Origin: Opitutaceae bacterium
GTDB lineage: Bacteria > Verrucomicrobiota > Verrucomicrobiia > Opitutales > Opitutaceae
Reading direction: 5' to 3'
Length of the DNA stretch: 64,000 bases
Assembly (NCBI GenBank): GCA_018402455.1
Contig: JAGYIG010000001.1
Coordinates: 84,164-148,163 of the forward strand
Under the pieces are notes generated by a model. The model was not told where the DNA came from and made no database searches. It saw nothing but the letters and a program-made list of their open reading frames with translations. This document shows positions 26,147 to 35,402 of this stretch, piece after piece. The position numbers and the translations under genes were made by a program. The stretch's first letter is position 1. Every line of letters starts with the position of its first letter.

Positions 26147-27334
26147 TTACTCGCGCCAGAGGCGGGGGAGGAAGCGGTAGTAGAGCAGGTGGCGCCAAGT
26201 GGCCCAATCGTGAGCGGTGTATCCACCGACGTAATACTCATGCTCGATGCCGTGGGCTGCGAGCGCGTGGAGCAGCCCATCGACCCGGGCACCGAACCGT
26301 CCTGCCGCCTCCATCGGACCCTGGCCGATAAAGAGGTAGTCGATTTTGTCGTTTACAGACGGATCGTTGAGGAAGTCGGGCAGGGTCTCCTCGGCGGTGG
26401 TGTCGCCGGCACTCAACACGCCGAAAGAAGCGAACAGATCGAGTGAATTGAACCCGACGAACATGGTGTGGCGTCCGCCCATGGACAGTCCCGCCAGCGC
26501 CCGGCCTGACGGGTTGGGAAGGGTGGCGTAGGTCGCATCGATCAACGGGATCACATGCTCGCGCATCTCGCGTTCGAACAAATCAAAGGTCAGCTCCCCG
26601 TGCTGGGGGTGCCGGCGGTGAATCACCTGGTTGTTGGGGATCACGATGATCATGGGCTCCGCCTTCTTCTCGGCCAGCAGGTTGTCCATGATGAAGTTGG
26701 CCCGTCCGTCGTGAATCCAGTTGTGGGGCAGTTCGCCACTGCCGCCAACCAGGTAAAGCACCGGGTATTGCCGGGCCGGGTCATAGCCCGGAGGCGTATA
26801 GACGTAGAGGTCGCGCTCACCGTTGGTTACCGCCGACGAGTAAATGTGCCGGGTGATACTGCCGTGTGGGACGGGCTTCGCATCGTAGTAGGCCGGCTCA
26901 TCGCCGTGCACGACCAACTGGCTGTAGGGCGGCATGCCGGTGAAAGAGGCAATCGTATTGGAGGGGTCGGGTCCCTGCACGCCGTCGATGCGCACGAGGT
27001 AGGCGTAAATGTCGGGCCGAATCGGACCGACGGTCAGGGTCCAGATACCGTCCTCGCCCTTCGTGTAGGGAAGGGTGTCGCCCCAAGCGCGACCGAAGGC
27101 AGCCAGCACCGCGCCGTTGAGTTCGACGGATGCTGCTTCGGGCGCGTTCACCCGAAACGTCACCGTCCGGTCATCGTGAACCTCCGGCGAGTTGAGCGGC
27201 GCACTGAATGGCGTGAGCCCTGCGGTGTTTTTCTGGGGATTCCAGTCCAGGTTGACGTTGGCTTGTTGAGCCCAGGTCAGCGTGGTGGCCAGCAGCGCGA
27301 GCACCAGGCGGGGCAGATTTATTTTAACAGTCAC
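26147..27334 (-). CDS. Exported esterase-D-type alpha/beta hydrolase with N-terminal beta-sandwich (CE1-like)
   Basis: About 395 residues. The likely start is GTG at 27334, giving signal peptide KINLPRLVLALLATTLTWAQ; an ATG at 27370 is in frame but what precedes the GTG is a pyrimidine-rich leader. Residues ~45-150 are an immunoglobulin-like/CBM48 module (VTFRVNAPEAASVELNG, GIWTLTVGPIRPDIYAYLV). The catalytic domain follows: YPVLYLVGGSGELPHNW, the nucleophile elbow GLSMGGRH (Ser) and a His in YTAHDWATWR. This is the layout of XynZ-type feruloyl esterases, so a role in removing ester decorations from plant or algal polysaccharide is likely. Confidence 0.82.
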   Translation of the reverse strand: MTVKINLPRLVLALLATTLTWAQQANVNLDWNPQKNTAGLTPFSAPLNSPEVHDDRTVTFRVNAPEAASVELNGAVLAAFGRAWGDTLPYTKGEDGIWTLTVGPIRPDIYAYLVRIDGVQGPDPSNTIASFTGMPPYSQLVVHGDEPAYYDAKPVPHGSITRHIYSSAVTNGERDLYVYTPPGYDPARQYPVLYLVGGSGELPHNWIHDGRANFIMDNLLAEKKAEPMIIVIPNNQVIHRRHPQHGELTFDLFEREMREHVIPLIDATYATLPNPSGRALAGLSMGGRHTMFVGFNSLDLFASFGVLSAGDTTAEETLPDFLNDPSVNDKIDYLFIGQGPMEAAGRFGARVDGLLHALAAHGIEHEYYVGGYTAHDWATWRHLLYYRFLPRLWRE

Positions 27335-27721
27335 GATGCGGAGGGGAGGGTTGGGGCGAAAGCAATGCACCGTCGCCGTCGCGCCGTCGCCGAAGGAGGT
27401 GGGGGTCGATGCAGAGGGGCGCTGATTGACGTCGTTTGGCGCCCGTGTTTCGACCGTTCATCTTGTCCCATTTTAGCGCAGATAGGGAAAACGTCATGTT
27501 CGATGAGACGAGATCATCAACCCGGGCCGAAGGGGCCCATAATTCTTGCAGGTGTTCGTTCATCCGCTGCTAAAGCCTCTGCCTAGGTGGCCCACGTAGC
27601 GGCACACCGCGGGCGCCACGGCGCGGTTGGACGCCTGCGCTGCGGGAACGGTGCCAAGCGCGACCAAAAATCACACGCACAAACCGGTCTGACGTCTTGC
27701 CCGGGCGGCCCAATTGCTGCA
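27335..27721. other. Intergenic region, divergent promoters
   Basis: About 390 bases between the divergent esterase and S9 peptidase genes. Short frames occur on both strands but none resembles a known protein. No hairpin or repeat stands out. Confidence 0.4.
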
Positions 27722-29635
27722 ATGGTGTTGGCCATGATTCAACATCTCATGCGTTGGGGCAGTGGATTGGTGATGTTTGCGTTGGTGGCGGGGGCCACTC
27801 CCGAGATCGCGTTGGAGGACTTTTTCAAGGACTTTGCCTTCGACGAAGTCCGGCTCTCGCCGGATGGCAGCAAGATTGCGGTGCTTTCGATGTGGCGCGA
27901 TCACCGCAACCTCTACGTCATCGATCTGAAGACGAAGCAGCCCACGATGCTGACGGGACTGAGCTCGGCCCACGTCGCGGGCGTGCGCTGGGTGGGCAAC
28001 GAGCGACTGATCTTCACGACGGAGGAGGACGGCTACCTGACGGGCGGGCTTTTCGCCATCGATGTGGACGGCAAACGGGCGCGCACGCTGGCCGAGAGCG
28101 CCGGCCAAAGCGGTGCACGCGGGGCCTATACCTTCCGCCAGACGCAATTTCTGAGCTACCTACCCGATACGGACGCTCAGGTGCTGGTCACTTCCAATGA
28201 GCGGTCCGAGTTCGATCCGGATGTGTATCGCATGAACGTGAGTAACGGGCGCAAGCGGATGGTGGCGCGCAACCCCGGCGGGATTCGATTCTGGCTGGCG
28301 GATTCGACCGGCACGGTGCGCTTGGGTTTTGGTGAACAGGGGCGGCGCTAGTTTGTGATCCATCGGCCCACCGAGGACGAACCTTGGAACGAGGTCAGCG
28401 AGTTCGATTTCATGGACGGTAAGATCATTCCGCTCGGGTTCCTCCAAGGTGACGAGCTGTGTTACGTGCTCAGTGACGTGGAGTCCGATTTGGCCTCGGT
28501 GCGGGTGTTTAATCCGGTCACCGGGGAGCTGGGTGAGGTCGTGTTTGCTCACGACACCTACGACGCTTCGGATGTGGTGCAGACGCGTGATCGGCGATTA
28601 TTGGGGATCGCCTACGAGACCGACAAGCGGCAGGTGGAGTGGCGCGATCCGGCCATGAAGGAATGGCAGGCCATGCTGGATGTTGAGCTTCCGGAAACCC
28701 GCAATTCGATCTACAGCCGCAGTCTGGACGAACGTTGGATGGTGGTGCTGGCGCACAGCGACCGCCACGCCGGCACATTCTACCTGTTCGACACCCAGGA
28801 GCTCACGTTGGAGACTCTGGTGGCGCGGGCGCCTTGGCTCGATCCGTCCCGGCTGGCCGAGATGCGGCCGATTTCCTATACGGCGCGCGACGGGCTCACG
28901 ATTCACGGCTATCTCATCCTGCCGCCCGGGGTGGAGCCGCGCAACCTGCCTTTGATCGTGAATCCGCATGGTGGCCCCTGGGTGCGGGACAGTTGGGGGT
29001 TCGACCCCGAGGTGCAGTTTCTGGCGAGCCGCGGCTACGCGGTGTTGCGGATGAATTTCCGCGGGTCCACCGGCTATGGCCGCAACCACCTGCAGGCGGG
29101 GTACGGGCAATGGGGGCTCGCCATGCAGGACGACATCACGGACGGGGTGAAGTGGGCCATCGCCGAAGGCATTGCCGATCCTGAACGGGTCGGCATCTAT
29201 GGCGCCAGTTATGGTGGGTACGCCACCATGGCGGGTCTGGCCTTCACGCCGGAGCTGTACCGCTGCGGTGTCAACTACGTGGGGGTCACCGATGTGACGC
29301 TGCTGTTGCGCACGGTGCCGCGGGCGTGGGAGTCGATCATGGCCCAGCTTGAGGGTATGACGGGTGATCGCCGGTTGGACCGCGAGCGGCTGGAGGCCAG
29401 TTCCCCGATGAAGAACGTGGACCGCATCCGGGCGCCGGTGTTTTTTGCCTACGGCGAACTGGACGACCGGGTGGACCTGAAGCACGGCACGCAAATGGCC
29501 TCGGCGCTACGGCGCAACAGGGTGCCCGTGGAGTTTCTTTCGCGCTCCGATGAAGGCCATGGATTCCGACGTTGGGATAACAAGATCGCGTTCTACAGCC
29601 TGATGGAAACCTTCCTGGCCGAGCACATGCGGTAG
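27722..29635 (+). pseudogene. S9 (prolyl oligopeptidase) family peptidase interrupted by an in-frame TAG
   Basis: The gene starts at ATG 27722 or 27734 with a signal peptide (HLMRWGSGLVMFALVAGA). A beta-propeller region follows (FDEVRLSPDGSKIAVLSMW...). At 28349-28351 a TAG interrupts the frame (GGCGCTAGTTTGTG); directly after it the same frame continues FVIHRPTEDEPWNEVSEFDF through the alpha/beta hydrolase domain with nucleophile GIYGASYGGYATMAG, acid AYGELDDRVD and His DEGHGF. Nothing else is missing (about 637 codons). A single nonsense change (perhaps from a Tyr or Gln codon) or a sequencing substitution explains it. If real, only a propeller fragment is made. Confidence 0.85.
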
Positions 29636-29725
29636 GTACTCGACGGCCAGTGGCTGCCGCTCCTCGGGTGCTCAGGAAGTTGGTGTCGAGAATTCCCCCC
29701 CTCAAGCATCGGGCCAGCTGAGGGG

Positions 29726-30382
29726 TCATTCCTCCGCTTCAAACGGGGTGACCGCCGCGCTCTGCAGCGTGTAGCCGATGTGGATATCGGCGGCACCGTC
29801 CACAAAGTAGAGCCCTTTGGTCACGTCGCCAACTGCCATGAGGCCTTCGACGTAGACGGGTTCCCACTGGCTGCGCACCGTCCAGGGCTCGGCGGCCTTG
29901 ACGTAGACAATTTGATTGGGCGGGGGCGGCGGGGTGTGGATGCAGGCCCCCACCCAGGGCACGAGCAAAAATTCGGTGACCTCGCCTTCGGTCACATCGA
30001 GCGGCAGAAGATATCCGGGCATCCGGATGGTCTTGCCCTCATAATCGGTGCGGGTGGCGTTCGCCCGTTGGCGCCGCAGATCGGTGATCTCCTGCCGCTT
30101 GGCGAGCAGGCCATCGATGTCGATGCCACTCTCCGACAGGGTCTTGGTAAACTTGGTGAGCTCGGCGGCATCCTCGGCCGGGAAGGTGTCGGGATTGGCC
30201 TGCTGCATTGCGCGCAGTCGGGCGACCATGCCGAGGTGAAACAGCTGGTCACTGTCGAGGGCGGTGAACGGATCTTCGAATTCTCCCACCTCGCCCTGCA
30301 AATCCGGCCAGACGAGGTTCAAGGTCTCGGCGGTGGCGAGGGTGGTGAGCAGACAAAGGCTGAGGAGGGTGCGGAACATCAC
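29726..30382 (-). CDS. Exported DUF3299 family protein
   Basis: 218 residues with a signal peptide (MMFRTLLSLCLLTTLATAE). The conserved DUF3299 core is TIRMPGYLLPLD, then TEFLLVPWVGACIHTPPPPPNQIVYV, and GLMAVGDVTKGLYFVDGAADIHIGY. The CxHxxPPPPNQ segment could bind a metal. Homologues often lie beside LolD/FtsX-type ABC transporters linked to zinc (Zrg-type loci); here such a transporter is 1.6 kb away on the other strand. Function is not established. Confidence 0.85.
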   Translation of the reverse strand: MMFRTLLSLCLLTTLATAETLNLVWPDLQGEVGEFEDPFTALDSDQLFHLGMVARLRAMQQANPDTFPAEDAAELTKFTKTLSESGIDIDGLLAKRQEITDLRRQRANATRTDYEGKTIRMPGYLLPLDVTEGEVTEFLLVPWVGACIHTPPPPPNQIVYVKAAEPWTVRSQWEPVYVEGLMAVGDVTKGLYFVDGAADIHIGYTLQSAAVTPFEAEE

Positions 30383-30462
30383 AGCCTAGCGTGGACAGGA
30401 TACGCCGAGTCGCAAGTCGGGGCTGAGAGGCGATGGTGTTAAAATCAGGAATGAGCCCGCAT

Positions 30463-30572
30463 AACCACGAATGGTGCTCCGCCCACCGGCTCCACGTCTC
30501 TTAAAGAAGGATGTGTCGTGATTGGCTTCAATGCGTAGCGGTAGCGAAGCGCATTCGTGTCCATTCGTGGTT
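30463..30572. repeat. Fold-back element with 12-bp perfect inverted ends
   Basis: AACCACGAATGG at 30463-30474 is the exact complement of CCATTCGTGGTT at 30561-30572, 86 bases apart. The right arm also holds a direct repeat CATTCGTG (30552 and 30562). It resembles short interspersed palindromic elements of other bacteria and lies in the divergent promoter gap. Confidence 0.6.
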
Positions 30573-30637
30573 AAAAACCTTTTAACGTCTATTTTGTGAC
30601 GAGTTGCACACGGCTTGGGACCACGCACACTGAGGGC

Positions 30638-31552
30638 ATGCTTTCTGTTGGATTTGTCTCCGCGATTCTCCCCGATCTGTGCTTTGAAGAAGTCATCCGC
30701 TTCGCCGCGGAGGCAAACTACGACGGTGTCGAGTTGTGCTGCTGGCCGGCGGGCAAAGCGGAACGCCGCTATGCGGGGGTGACTCACCTCGATGTCGATG
30801 ACCTCAGTGAGGAAAGACTGGCCGAGATCAAAGCGTTTTTGTCCGAGCAGAAAATCTGCCTGTCGGGCCTCGGCTATTATCCCAACCCGATGGATGCCGA
30901 CACCGAAAAGGCGGCGTTTTACCGGGCCCACCTCCGCAAGGTGATCGTGGCGGCCTCGCGGTTGGGGGTGCAGAACGTGAACACTTTTATCGGACGGAAT
31001 CAGGCCCTCAACGAATCCGACAACCTCAAACTCTTCGCCGAGGTCTGGCCCCCGCTGGTCGCTTTTGCGGCGGAGCACGGGATCAATCTCGGTATCGAAA
31101 ACTGCCCGATGTATTTCACGCAGGACGAATGGCCGAAGGGACAGAACCTCGCCTATTCACCGGCGTTGTGGCGGAAGATGTTCGAGATTATTCCGGCCGC
31201 CAACTTCGGTTTGAACTATGACCCGTCACACCTGCTGTGGATGCAGATGGACTACTGCAAACCGCTCACCCACTTCACCGATCGGTTGCATCACCTGCAC
31301 CTGAAGGACGCCACCGTGCATCACGACAAACTCGATGAGCATGGCATTCTGGCCAATCCGCTGGAGTTCCACACCCCCCGACTGCCCGGGCGGGGCGATA
31401 TCGATTGGGCCCGCTATTTCGCGACGCTGAAGACGATTGAATGGGACGGCCCGGTTGTGGTCGAGGTGGAGGACAAGGACTACGAAGCCACCTTGGAGGA
31501 TCGGAAACGCGCCCTCATCGAAACTCGCGACTTCCTGCGTGAGTGGGTCTGA
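30638..31552 (+). CDS. Sugar phosphate isomerase/epimerase (xylose isomerase-like TIM barrel)
   Basis: 304 residues from ATG 30638. Cytoplasmic. The barrel carries the family's metal ligands: Glu in LGIENCPMYF, His in YDPSHLLWMQMD, His in LHHLHLKDATVHH and Glu in VVVEVEDKDYE. Opening FVSAILPDLCFEEVIRFAAEANYDGVEL is typical of IolE/YcjR-like members. Substrate unknown. It stands alone; the upstream gap holds the fold-back element. Confidence 0.88.
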   Translation: MLSVGFVSAILPDLCFEEVIRFAAEANYDGVELCCWPAGKAERRYAGVTHLDVDDLSEERLAEIKAFLSEQKICLSGLGYYPNPMDADTEKAAFYRAHLRKVIVAASRLGVQNVNTFIGRNQALNESDNLKLFAEVWPPLVAFAAEHGINLGIENCPMYFTQDEWPKGQNLAYSPALWRKMFEIIPAANFGLNYDPSHLLWMQMDYCKPLTHFTDRLHHLHLKDATVHHDKLDEHGILANPLEFHTPRLPGRGDIDWARYFATLKTIEWDGPVVVEVEDKDYEATLEDRKRALIETRDFLREWV

Positions 31553-31684
31553 GGGGGGCGGCCCAACTCCTCAGTCAATCAGCGGATCATAGGCGCGGAC
31601 GGCCTGCTCGTGCTCGGGGCAGCAGAGGGCCTGCATTTTTAGTCGATCCGATCCGATCAACGGGGTTCCGGCGCCAAACAGCGA
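31553..31684. other. Convergent gap, no gene
   Basis: Short space between the isomerase and the convergent lipoprotein gene; no hairpin with a T tract was found. Confidence 0.3.
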
Positions 31685-31918
31685 TCATAGTGGGCGGCGG
31701 GGGCAAAATTCGGCGGCGGCCGAGCGGGCGCGGCGGGCGCGGTGGTCGGGCGGCTTGGGCGGTGCTGGTCGGTGGCCGGTGCGGGCCGGCTGGGTGGTGG
31801 CGCACCCGGTGACACCCGCGCCCAGCAGGGCGAGTGCGATCAGAAGGAGCAGGAGGCGAGGGCAGCGCACGGAGGGAGTAAAACGGAAAGAGGGCGGATC
31901 GAAACCACTGATTCGCAT
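31685..31918 (-). CDS. Small putative lipoprotein
   Basis: 77 residues with a lipoprotein signal (RLLLLLIALALLGAGVTGC, lipobox VTGC). The short mature part is Pro/Arg/His-rich. In the adjacent frame the 3' end would read PNFAPAAHYDRCLAPEPR followed by a stop, so a small indel may have altered the tail. It is divergent from the ABC transporter genes by about 45 bases and may share their regulation. No homologue is recognised. Confidence 0.5.
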   Translation of the reverse strand: MRISGFDPPSFRFTPSVRCPRLLLLLIALALLGAGVTGCATTQPARTGHRPAPPKPPDHRARRARSAAAEFCPRRPL

Positions 31919-31964
31919 TTTGGTAAGGCTTTGGTTTGATATCCCAATCGAATTCTCACCCGCG

Positions 31965-32674
31965 ATGCCGACCCCCGCCACCAATCTGATCGAAATCAGC
32001 GACCTGCGTTTTGCATGGGCGGGTGCCGCGGTGCCGATTCTGGATGTGCCTGAGTTGGTGGTGGCGGCAGGCAAGTCGGTGTTCCTGCACGGCCCCAGTG
32101 GCTGCGGGAAGACCACGCTGTTGAACGTGATTGGCGGAGTCCTCTCTCCTCAGTCCGGCCGGGTGACGGTGATGGGCCAGGACCTGAGGCAGCTCAGCGG
32201 GGCCGCCCGTGATGCGCTGCGGGCGGATCAGATTGGCTTTGTCTTTCAACAATTCAACTTGGTGCCCTACCTCTCGGTCAGCGACAACGTCACCTTGCCC
32301 GCCCGATTTTCGGCGGCCCGGCGTCGGCGGGCCGAAGCGGTGGGGCTGCGCTCGAAGCCGCCGCCGCCGCCTTGCTGGCGCAATTGGGGATGTTGGATCT
32401 GCAGCACCAGGCGGTGACAAAATTAAGTGTCGGTCAGCAGCAACGGGTGGCCTTGGCCCGCGCGTTGTTGGGAGCCCCGGCCATGATTATCGCCGATGAG
32501 CCGACGTCGGCCCTGGATGCCGATCGGCGCGATGAATTTGTGCAGTTGCTGTTTGAGTCCGCCGCCGCGGCCGGCAGCAGCGTGATGATGGTGAGCCATG
32601 ACCGGGAGCTGGGTCAGCACTTTGACCGGGTCGTTGACCTGCGGGACATTAATCGAGCCGGAGGGCAAAGCTGA
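31965..32674 (+). pseudogene. LolD-type ABC transporter ATPase, interrupted by one apparent frameshift
   Basis: About 236 codons. Walker A is GPSGCGKTTLL and the Q-loop VFQQFNLVPYLSVSDNV in the first frame; the signature VGQQQRVALARAL, Walker B MIIADEPTSALD and the H-loop MVSHD are in the second. The switch lies in GTGGGGCTG near 32340-32346; adding one G restores VGAALEAAAAALLAQLGML. Everything else fits the MacB/LolD family. The stop overlaps the permease start (TGATG). The call covers the gene as it should be; as read, it is broken. Confidence 0.85.
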
Positions 32675-34011
32675 TGCTGCTGCGACTGGCCGGACTCTCC
32701 CTGATGAACCGTCGGGCGACAGTGCTGCTGACCATGCTCTCGATCGCGTTTAGCGTGATGCTGCTGTTGGGCGTGGAGCGGGTGCGGCAGGAGTCGCGGG
32801 CGAGTTTTTTGAGCACGGTTTCGGGCACCGATTTGGTGGTGGGCGCGCGCAGTGGCGGGCCGCAGCTCCTGTTGCAGGCGGTGTTTAATGTGGGATTTCC
32901 GACGCAGAACCTGAGCCGGGCGAGCTACGCGATGATCGGGGAAGATCGCCGGGTGGACTGGATCATCCCGCTGTCGATGGGCGACATGCACCGGGGATTT
33001 CGGGTGGTCGGAACGACGACGGCGTTTCGGGACCACTACCGGTTTGCCCGCGACCAAGGCCTGCGACTGGCGCAAGGGGTCTGGTTCGCCGACGAGCACC
33101 AAGCGGTGGTGGGCGCGGAGGTTGCCCGCGAACTGGGTTACACCATTGGCCAATCAATCGTGGTTTCCCATGGCGCCGGGGAGATCAGTTTTGTGCACCA
33201 CGACGAGCACCCCTTCGCCGTGAGTGGCGTGCTGGCCCCCACCGGCACGCCGGTGGATCGGGTGGTGCTGGTGAGTCTGGCGGGGGTGGATGCGATGCAC
33301 GCGGATTTTGTCGGTGCGGCCGAGCATGACCATGACGTGACCGATCCGCTGGCGGCGGCCCTCGCGGCCGCCGAGGACCATCATGATCATCACGGGCACG
33401 ATCATGACCACGTCCACGACGAGCATTGTATTCACGGCAGTGATGGTCAGGGCGGCACCGGTTCCCTATCGGCGCTGCTCGTCGGGCTGCAAGATCGCGC
33501 CGCGGCGCTGGCGGTGCAGCGGATGATCAACACCTACGAAGGCGAAGCGCTCACCGCGGTGTTGCCGGGGGTGGCGTTGCAGGAGCTGTGGTCGGTGCTG
33601 GGGGTGGTGGAACGGGTGCTGCTCTTCCTCGGTGGCTTTGTTGTCGTGGTCGGTCTGTTGGGCATGCTCAGCAACCTGCTGGGCACCCTCGACCAACGGC
33701 GGCGAGAGATGGCCATCCTGCGCTCGGTGGGGGCGCGGCCGCGGCATCTGCTCGCGCTCTTGGTGGGCGAATCGTTCTGGGTCTCGGCCCTCGGCTCGCT
33801 GCTGGGACTGGCCCTGCTCAGCGTGGCGATGTGGCTGGGCACCCCGATTCTCGAAGCCCACTACGGTCTGCACTTTGCGCTGGCGTGGCCGACGCGAAAT
33901 GAATGGGCCCTCCTTGCTGCCATCGTCACCGCCGGCACGCTCATCGGATTGATTCCAGGGTGGCGGGCCAGCCGCCAGTCATTGCTCGATGGACTGACCC
34001 CGCGGCTCTAG
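32674..34011 (+). CDS. ABC transporter permease (FtsX/MacB-like) with His-rich periplasmic loop
   Basis: 445 residues: N-terminal helix (TVLLTMLSIAFSVMLLLGV), a large periplasmic domain, and three C-terminal helices of the FtsX domain (LLFLGGFVVVVGLLGMLSNL, SLLGLALLSVAMWLG, ALLAAIVTAGTLIGLIPG) with the conserved RRREMAILRSVGARPRHLL stretch. Residues ~215-255 contain a cluster of His and Asp (EDHHDHHGHDHDHVHDEHC), a likely Zn/Ni/Cu-binding loop. Together with its ATPase it forms an efflux or lipoprotein-type transporter; the metal loop and a nearby DUF3299 gene hint at zinc. Confidence 0.87.
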   Translation: MLLRLAGLSLMNRRATVLLTMLSIAFSVMLLLGVERVRQESRASFLSTVSGTDLVVGARSGGPQLLLQAVFNVGFPTQNLSRASYAMIGEDRRVDWIIPLSMGDMHRGFRVVGTTTAFRDHYRFARDQGLRLAQGVWFADEHQAVVGAEVARELGYTIGQSIVVSHGAGEISFVHHDEHPFAVSGVLAPTGTPVDRVVLVSLAGVDAMHADFVGAAEHDHDVTDPLAAALAAAEDHHDHHGHDHDHVHDEHCIHGSDGQGGTGSLSALLVGLQDRAAALAVQRMINTYEGEALTAVLPGVALQELWSVLGVVERVLLFLGGFVVVVGLLGMLSNLLGTLDQRRREMAILRSVGARPRHLLALLVGESFWVSALGSLLGLALLSVAMWLGTPILEAHYGLHFALAWPTRNEWALLAAIVTAGTLIGLIPGWRASRQSLLDGLTPRL

Positions 34012-34014
34012 GCG

Positions 34015-35265
34015 TCAGGCCTGACGGGCGGGAGCGCTGGCGGGGGTCGGGGGTTTCGAGTCCTGGCGAAACAGCAGGGCAAACACCACCATCACCCCGA
34101 TGGCGAAGGCGGCGGGCAGCCACCAGAACTGTTGCCATTGGGCCAGGCTGAGGCCGGAGGCGTCCTGTAGGAAGTGATTGAATACGGCGCCGGCGGCCTG
34201 CGCCCCGATGAGCATGCCGAAGCCATAAGTCACCAACACCAGCAGGCCCTGTGCCTGACCCCTAATCTGGTCGTTGGATTTTTGGTCCACGTAGATCTGA
34301 CCCGTGACGAAGAAGAAGTCATAGCAGATGCCGTGCAGCGCGATGCCGCCGATGATCATCCACGTGACCTGATCGGGCGCCCCCAGCGCAAACAACGCGT
34401 AGCGCAACGCCCATGCCCCCATGCCGATCATCAACATCCATTTCACCCCGAGGCGGGCAAACATCAGGGGCATGATGAGCATGAAGCCCACCTCCGACAT
34501 TTGACCGATGGTCTGGGTGCCGGCGATGTTCTGGAAGCCGGTGGCGCCGAGGTAGAGCTGGGTGAAATTGTAGTAGGCGGCCAACGGAATGCAGATCAGA
34601 AAAGAGCAGGCGAGGAATACGAAGAACGACGGGCTGGCCAGCGCCCGAAACGCGTCCACCCCGACGATGGATCCGAGGGACACCTTCTTCCCGGCCGCAG
34701 ACGGCGGGGTGTGCGGCAGCGAGAAACAGAACCCGCCCAGAATCAGTGACGCAATGCCGGCCGTGTAGAGCGGGGCGGCGGTGGCCTCGGCGACGGTGCC
34801 GAGGATCTTGCCCAGACCGAACGAAATAAAGAGCCCGGCGACAATCCAGCCGAGGGTGCCGAACACCCGAATCTTGGGAAACTGTTTTTCCTGATCCGTG
34901 ATGTGGTGAAACGCCAGGGAGTTGGCCAGCCCGAGGGTCGGCATGTAGCAGAGGTTGTAGGCGAGCAGCGCCAGAATGAACGCGGTCGGATTCCCGGTCA
35001 GCTGCGGCGCAAACAACAGGAGGGCACCGCCCAGCAAGTGCAGCACCGCCAGCACCTTCTCGGTGGCGAAGAACCGGTCCGCTACGAGCCCCAATGCAAA
35101 CGGTGCCAGAATCGCGGCGATCGGATTCACCGTGAAGGGCCAGTGGGTAAGGTCGGCCATCTCATGCGCACTCATGTAAACCGCAATGGACGTGAACCAA
35201 GCCCCCCAGACGAAAAACTGAAGGAACATCATGGTGCTCAGGCGGGCAGTAGGGGCAGGATTCAT
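34015..35265 (-). CDS. MFS nucleoside:H+ symporter family transporter (NupG/XapB-like)
   Basis: About 416 residues with twelve membrane helices. The N-terminal LMFLQFFVWGAWF-type segment (here MMFLQFFVWGAWFTSIAVYM), then FALGLVADRFF and TLGLANSLAFHHITD and the FGTLGWIVAG motif are typical of the nucleoside:H+ symporter family. Start at 35265 is chosen; 35322 would add a long leader with no sequence support. It may import nucleosides for the nucleoside hydrolase at 42.5 kb, though the genes are not adjacent. Confidence 0.85.
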   Translation of the reverse strand: MNPAPTARLSTMMFLQFFVWGAWFTSIAVYMSAHEMADLTHWPFTVNPIAAILAPFALGLVADRFFATEKVLAVLHLLGGALLLFAPQLTGNPTAFILALLAYNLCYMPTLGLANSLAFHHITDQEKQFPKIRVFGTLGWIVAGLFISFGLGKILGTVAEATAAPLYTAGIASLILGGFCFSLPHTPPSAAGKKVSLGSIVGVDAFRALASPSFFVFLACSFLICIPLAAYYNFTQLYLGATGFQNIAGTQTIGQMSEVGFMLIMPLMFARLGVKWMLMIGMGAWALRYALFALGAPDQVTWMIIGGIALHGICYDFFFVTGQIYVDQKSNDQIRGQAQGLLVLVTYGFGMLIGAQAAGAVFNHFLQDASGLSLAQWQQFWWLPAAFAIGVMVVFALLFRQDSKPPTPASAPARQA

Positions 35266-35402
35266 GGGCGGAAGCAGGGGGGGGTAAAAGGGGAGCGCAC
35301 CGGGCGCAGCGGCCGCCACCATGGCAGGCGCTGGGGGATTTTCGAGTCTAGGTTCGTTGTCTGTTCAATTGACCGGGCCCGGGTTGCGGCGGCGGTGAGG
35401 CC

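Noticed and set aside
27324..27563. Minus-strand 79-codon frame ahead of the esterase
   Set aside because: No recognisable family, and it runs into the esterase leader.
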